DNA of 5,780 nt. It comes from an uncultured Bacilli bacterium (GTDB lineage Bacteria > Bacillota_I > Bacilli_A > RF39 > UBA660). A program made the position numbers and the translations under genes. Each line of letters starts with the position of its first letter. Position 1 is the first letter of the stretch. Below, in pieces: positions 5,316 through 5,780 of the stretch. The stretch is taken from NCBI GenBank assembly GCA_947631885.1, contig CANRMZ010000080.1, positions 1 through 5,780 of the forward strand, written 5' to 3'. The notes below the pieces were generated by a model. It did no database searches, was not told where the DNA came from, and was given only the letters and a program-made list of their open reading frames with translations.

Positions 5316-5780
5316 TTATTTTTTAATTAAGCCACCATGACATTTTAAAAAATATACTTCTTTATTATCTTTATATATTGTTTCTACTCCTTCGAATTGG
5401 TTTAAATCACCATGATATTCAAAAGTATATTTATATTCTTTATTAATATATTCTTTTGGTCCTCGAACAGGAATAGTATCTTTATCTTCTCCTACCATCA
5501 TCAAAGCTGGTCTTAAAGCCTTATCAACAGCTTCTTCACTTAAAGATTCATCTAGAGTAACGCCATAATAATTCATACCCCAGATAGGTACTTCTTCATC
5601 CTTATAGACTACTTCTTCACCCATGAAATTAGTTCCTCCGAAGTAAGTATCATGGTATGTAAATGTTCCATTTGCGTATTCATAGTCTCGTGAGCCTAAA
5701 CGCGATGGAGCTTCTTTCTTAGCGTTTTCGTTTGCATAAGTTTGTTTTTTAGCTTCAATTAAAAATTCATATAAATCAGT
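5316..5780 (-). CDS. DUF5680-type protein, 5' end cut by the window edge
   Basis: The open frame runs uninterrupted from the right edge to the TAA at 5316, giving 154 visible residues. A methionine at 5624 might be taken as the start, but the 52 codons before it read as a continuous, family-like sequence (for example GSRDYEYANGTFTYHDTYFGG in shorter pieces: GSRDYEY, TYHDTYFGG), so it is internal. Later landmarks are VPIWGMNYYG, PVRGPKEY and FLKCHGGLIKK. I recognise this as the DUF5680 domain, usually about 150 residues and of unknown function, so only a few N-terminal residues should be missing. It is soluble, with no membrane segment seen. It precedes the hydrolase by 18 bases and probably shares its mRNA; its own promoter and SD lie outside the window. 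Family call rests on remembered motif pattern. Confidence 0.85.
   Translation of the reverse strand, partial: TDLYEFLIEAKKQTYANENAKKEAPSRLGSRDYEYANGTFTYHDTYFGGTNFMGEEVVYKDEEVPIWGMNYYGVTLDESLSEEAVDKALRPALMMVGEDKDTIPVRGPKEYINKEYKYTFEYHGDLNQFEGVETIYKDNKEVYFLKCHGGLIKK

Noticed and set aside
1..5780. Mycoplasma-type genetic code, suggested by the low G+C.
   Set aside because: Tryptophans checked are TGG and all genes run full length under the standard code; the single TGA stop is followed in frame by TAA.
1..5780. Defence island, mobile element or CRISPR array.
   Set aside because: No transposase, integrase, nuclease, terminal repeats or regularly spaced repeats are visible on either strand.

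Overview
The window is a single AT-rich, tightly packed directon: every gene I can support lies on the minus strand, so transcription runs from high to low coordinates. Sampled 60-base lines vary from about 18 to 47 % G+C. Gaps between genes are at most 42 bases, and no RNA gene, CRISPR array, insertion sequence or long repeat is visible. Shine-Dalgarno (SD) sites of the AGGAGG type, consensus sigma-A promoters and the protein types suggest a low-GC Bacillota, probably a Bacilli, Erysipelotrichia or RF39-like gut lineage; this placement is inference. Trp is encoded by TGG inside full-length standard-code frames, so a Mycoplasma-type code is unlikely.

In transcription order (right to left): (1) a DUF5680-type protein cut off by the right edge (5316-5780); (2) a metallo-beta-lactamase-fold hydrolase (4644-5297), 18 bases downstream and probably in the same operon; (3) a 42-base gap with a near-consensus sigma-A promoter (TTGACT, 17 bases, TATAAT) and a hairpin overlapping the next ribosome binding site; (4) an unrecognised 487-residue protein (3138-4601) with a helical N-terminal region and a C-terminal segment resembling a protein-kinase N-lobe; (5) a second, weaker promoter of extended -10 type; (6) a GtrA-like four-helix membrane protein (2695-3102); (7) a COG1092-like SAM-dependent methyltransferase (1845-2690); (8) an RluA-family pseudouridine synthase (1193-1852), whose start overlaps the methyltransferase end by 8 bases; (9) a membrane-anchored XRE-type HTH protein (52-1155); (10) a strong SD at the left edge for a gene just outside the window.

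Genes 6-8 look like one translationally coupled operon in which two probable RNA-modification enzymes are co-expressed. The two most unusual items are the kinase-like protein and its control region. There the promoter start site appears to fall inside the hairpin loop, so read-through mRNA from the upstream operon would hide the start codon while the gene's own short mRNA would leave it free. No defence system or mobile element is evident.
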